A stretch of DNA of 64,000 nt from Syngnathus acus (taxonomy: Eukaryota; Chordata; Actinopteri; Syngnathiformes; Syngnathidae), in contig NC_051108.1 in the NCBI RefSeq assembly GCF_901709675.1, positions 1,798,001 to 1,862,000 on the forward strand, given 5' to 3'. Positions 61,946 to 64,000 of this stretch are shown piece by piece (position 1 is the first letter of the stretch; every line of letters begins with the position of its first letter). Made by a program: the position numbers and the translations under genes. The notes beneath the pieces are model-generated. The model was not told the DNA's origin and did no database searches. It saw nothing but the letters and a program-made list of their open reading frames with translations.

Positions 61946-64000
61946 ACTTCCATTTCTCGAGTCGCTAAAGGAGGAACTGAATGGAGAGAACGTTGGCGAA
62001 TAACAAAAAGACGTCTTTGAGATGACCATCTATTTTATATTTTCAATGACTAATTCTTCAAAAATGTCTCAACCAAGGCACCAGTCTCTCCTCGACTTGA
62101 AAGTTTTAAAGGGCTCTACTCAAATCCACTCAGGCTTTGATGAGTTCTCTTCTCTTCTCCCCTTGCTCCAAACTCGTTTGATTTGCGCCAGAGCGAGACA
62201 TCCTGGGTCTTTGAGTGATCTCGCCACGATCCCTACAAAGAGGACCGTCGCGTCCGCCGGCTTCTCGCCGCCTGTAATGACGTCGCGCTCAGGTGGCTCA
62301 TACCGAATTCCACTGATCTTCTCAATTCCCGGAATCCACCGGAATCGCCTCGGAAATCATCCGAGAACGACAGACGAGAGTATAAACAAATCGGAAGCGC
62401 GAATTCATCGTACAAATAACGCAACCTTCGCTCTCGAGCTATTTCTGAGCAAAGGACCCTTCGAGACCTCGCCGGCTTTGGCCTAATACTCACTTGAAAG
62501 CTCAGATCGGATCCCTCCTTAAGACCTCGCCGAGTGTACACGCAGACTCTCGCCCTCGCCCGGATTAGCGCCGCCGTTCCGACATGGCTCTCAAAGGCGG
62601 AGGAAATCAGTATGCGACATTTGCGCCGCTAACGGTGGACATTTATGCAGTACGTGTGTCTTAGGCCGGAATTCATTATAACGTTGTTGGCCGTCAAAAA
62701 TATCCAGTCTGAGCTAGGATTTAGTTAATTAACCACCTAAATGTCACGAAAATCCGTTTTCACTTTTTAAAAATGGTATATTTAGCCTAATGCTAATAAA
62801 CAATGCGAAAACAGCATAGCGACCAAAAATAAATATTCCAAATTGATCGGCCAAAAATGTAATCTGCCAAATTTCGTAATCGCCGTCGGAAAAGAATTTC
62901 GGTCTGGTCCGACTTTTATCGTTCCACCAGCAGGTGATGCGATTCAAAGCTTTCATCTAATAACATGGGGCTACTTTTGTTCTCAAAGGACGTTACCGTG
63001 CCAACTTTTGTCTCGCTGTGGTAGCGTGGCAGCTTTCATCCTTCTGTTGACTTAGAATAACAGCAACAACAAAAGGGGAACAAAACAAAAAAGATCACAC
63101 ACACTTACACACACACACACATCTCTAAGTGTAAGGCAGACAATCATTTCTTGGAAATAGGAGGGCTTAAATGAGGCCGGAGGTGTGAGGAATGGATTCA
63201 CTATGGTGAGGGGAGGCGGGTGAGGGGGTAGATTGGAGAGGGGGGGAAGATGGGGCACACCGGCTGCCGACTCAGGCTTTTAATACACTGCCTCCAAACA
63301 CACACACACATCGTGGCGCTCCACCTCATCATGGCCGCAGAACCTGAAAGATGAAGAATCCACGAGCGTAAGACTTGTGACTCTCTCATCAACACTGTTT
63401 GCTTGCACTTTGGACTCAAGTAACATTGCAACACCGCAGACTCCCCACAAAGTCAGCCCTTGCCCTATTCTAAAATGTATATACAAGCTTTCATATACTA
63501 GATTTGATTTATTCCCTGTTTAATGCCTGATCACATAGCTGTAATTTTGACAGTTACTCAATTGCTATTATTGGTTTTTAGCTTACTCGTCACGACTACA
63601 CGACCGCCGCGGGCGTACCGATTTTTCGTGACGATAACAAGTAACATTGTCTATTGTTGACATTACATCACTCTATTTGAAACAGGCCCAGGTTAGAAAA
63701 CCAACTATAGAACGCACAAAACAAATGGTTCTTCACGTCCGGTGAGAAATATCCTCTGGCAGATGTGAAGCGAGCTGACGAGCATATTGATTTTGACGCG
63801 GCGACTGCGATTCTCTCGTCTCGACGGGGGCTTGTCTCCGCCGGAGCTGCGGGAAGCTTGTGAAGAGGCCGCCCACCACCTGGCCTGCGGAATGGCGGAG
63901 GAATATTCCACGAATATTCCCTGGTGGATGGCGGGCATATCAAAGCTTGTGACACACGCGCACACAAAATGTAGGTACTGTATCTGCCGAGCGCTTATAG
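61946..64000. other. Right end, presumed ext1 intron 1 continued
   Basis: No exon supported and no third piscidin leader found. A GC-richer block is at about 62150-62600, and CA repeats are at about 63083-63120 and 63297-63310. Confidence 0.4.

Noticed and set aside
62022-62541. Frames of 154 (plus) and 102 (minus) residues
   Set aside because: No recognisable domain, no splice context, and no third piscidin leader; left as unexplained GC-richer sequence.

Overview
The window is nuclear DNA of a teleost fish, most likely a percomorph with a compact genome such as a seahorse, pipefish or pufferfish-type species. Genes have many short exons with GT-AG introns, often 70-120 bp. The encoded proteins are vertebrate orthologues, and fish-only families are present (Cx32-type connexins, piscidin antimicrobial peptides). 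A species name cannot be fixed from sequence alone.

Layout. 0-5 kb: the N-terminal half of tbc1d32 (broad-minded, a ciliary/Hedgehog protein) on the minus strand, running off the left edge, with a noncoding first exon and an RFX X-box in its promoter. 5.6-7.1 kb: hsdl1 (inactive short-chain dehydrogenase) on plus, divergent from tbc1d32. 8.2-14.6 kb: three tandem connexin genes on plus, next to tbc1d32 just as GJA1 is in human 6q22. 16.1-19.2 kb: a complete 15-exon cyp46a1 (cholesterol 24-hydroxylase) on minus, followed at 14.76-15.24 kb by a decayed tandem copy of its first three exons. 20.1-21.4 kb: ccdc25 on minus. 22.0-25.5 kb: esco2 (cohesin acetyltransferase) on plus. 25.7-27.3 kb: pbk/TOPK (mitotic kinase) on minus. 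29.5-40 kb: scara5 (ferritin scavenger receptor) on minus. The block ccdc25-esco2-pbk-scara5 matches human 8p21. 42.1-42.5 kb: a small SAM-domain gene, probably samd12. 45.0-47.05 kb: the 5' end of ext1 (heparan sulfate polymerase) on plus. SAMD12-EXT1 are neighbours in the same order and orientation in human 8q24. 47.05-64 kb: probably ext1 intron 1, gene-free except for two intact piscidin genes on the minus strand at 59.7-60.3 and 61.35-61.8 kb.

The genes are not an operon or pathway. Points of interest are: the piscidin pair apparently nested antisense in an ext1 intron; an extra intron inside the first coding exon of ext1; a 39-residue tandem duplication in esco2 whose boundary creates an in-frame alternative splice donor; different intron content among neighbouring connexins; the partial cyp46a1 duplication; a consensus X-box at tbc1d32; E2F/CHR-type cell-cycle elements at esco2 and pbk; and several CTCF-like motifs, some in convergent orientation around samd12/ext1. 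All exon coordinates were set by hand from reading frame, phase and GT-AG sites; no alignment or transcript data were available.
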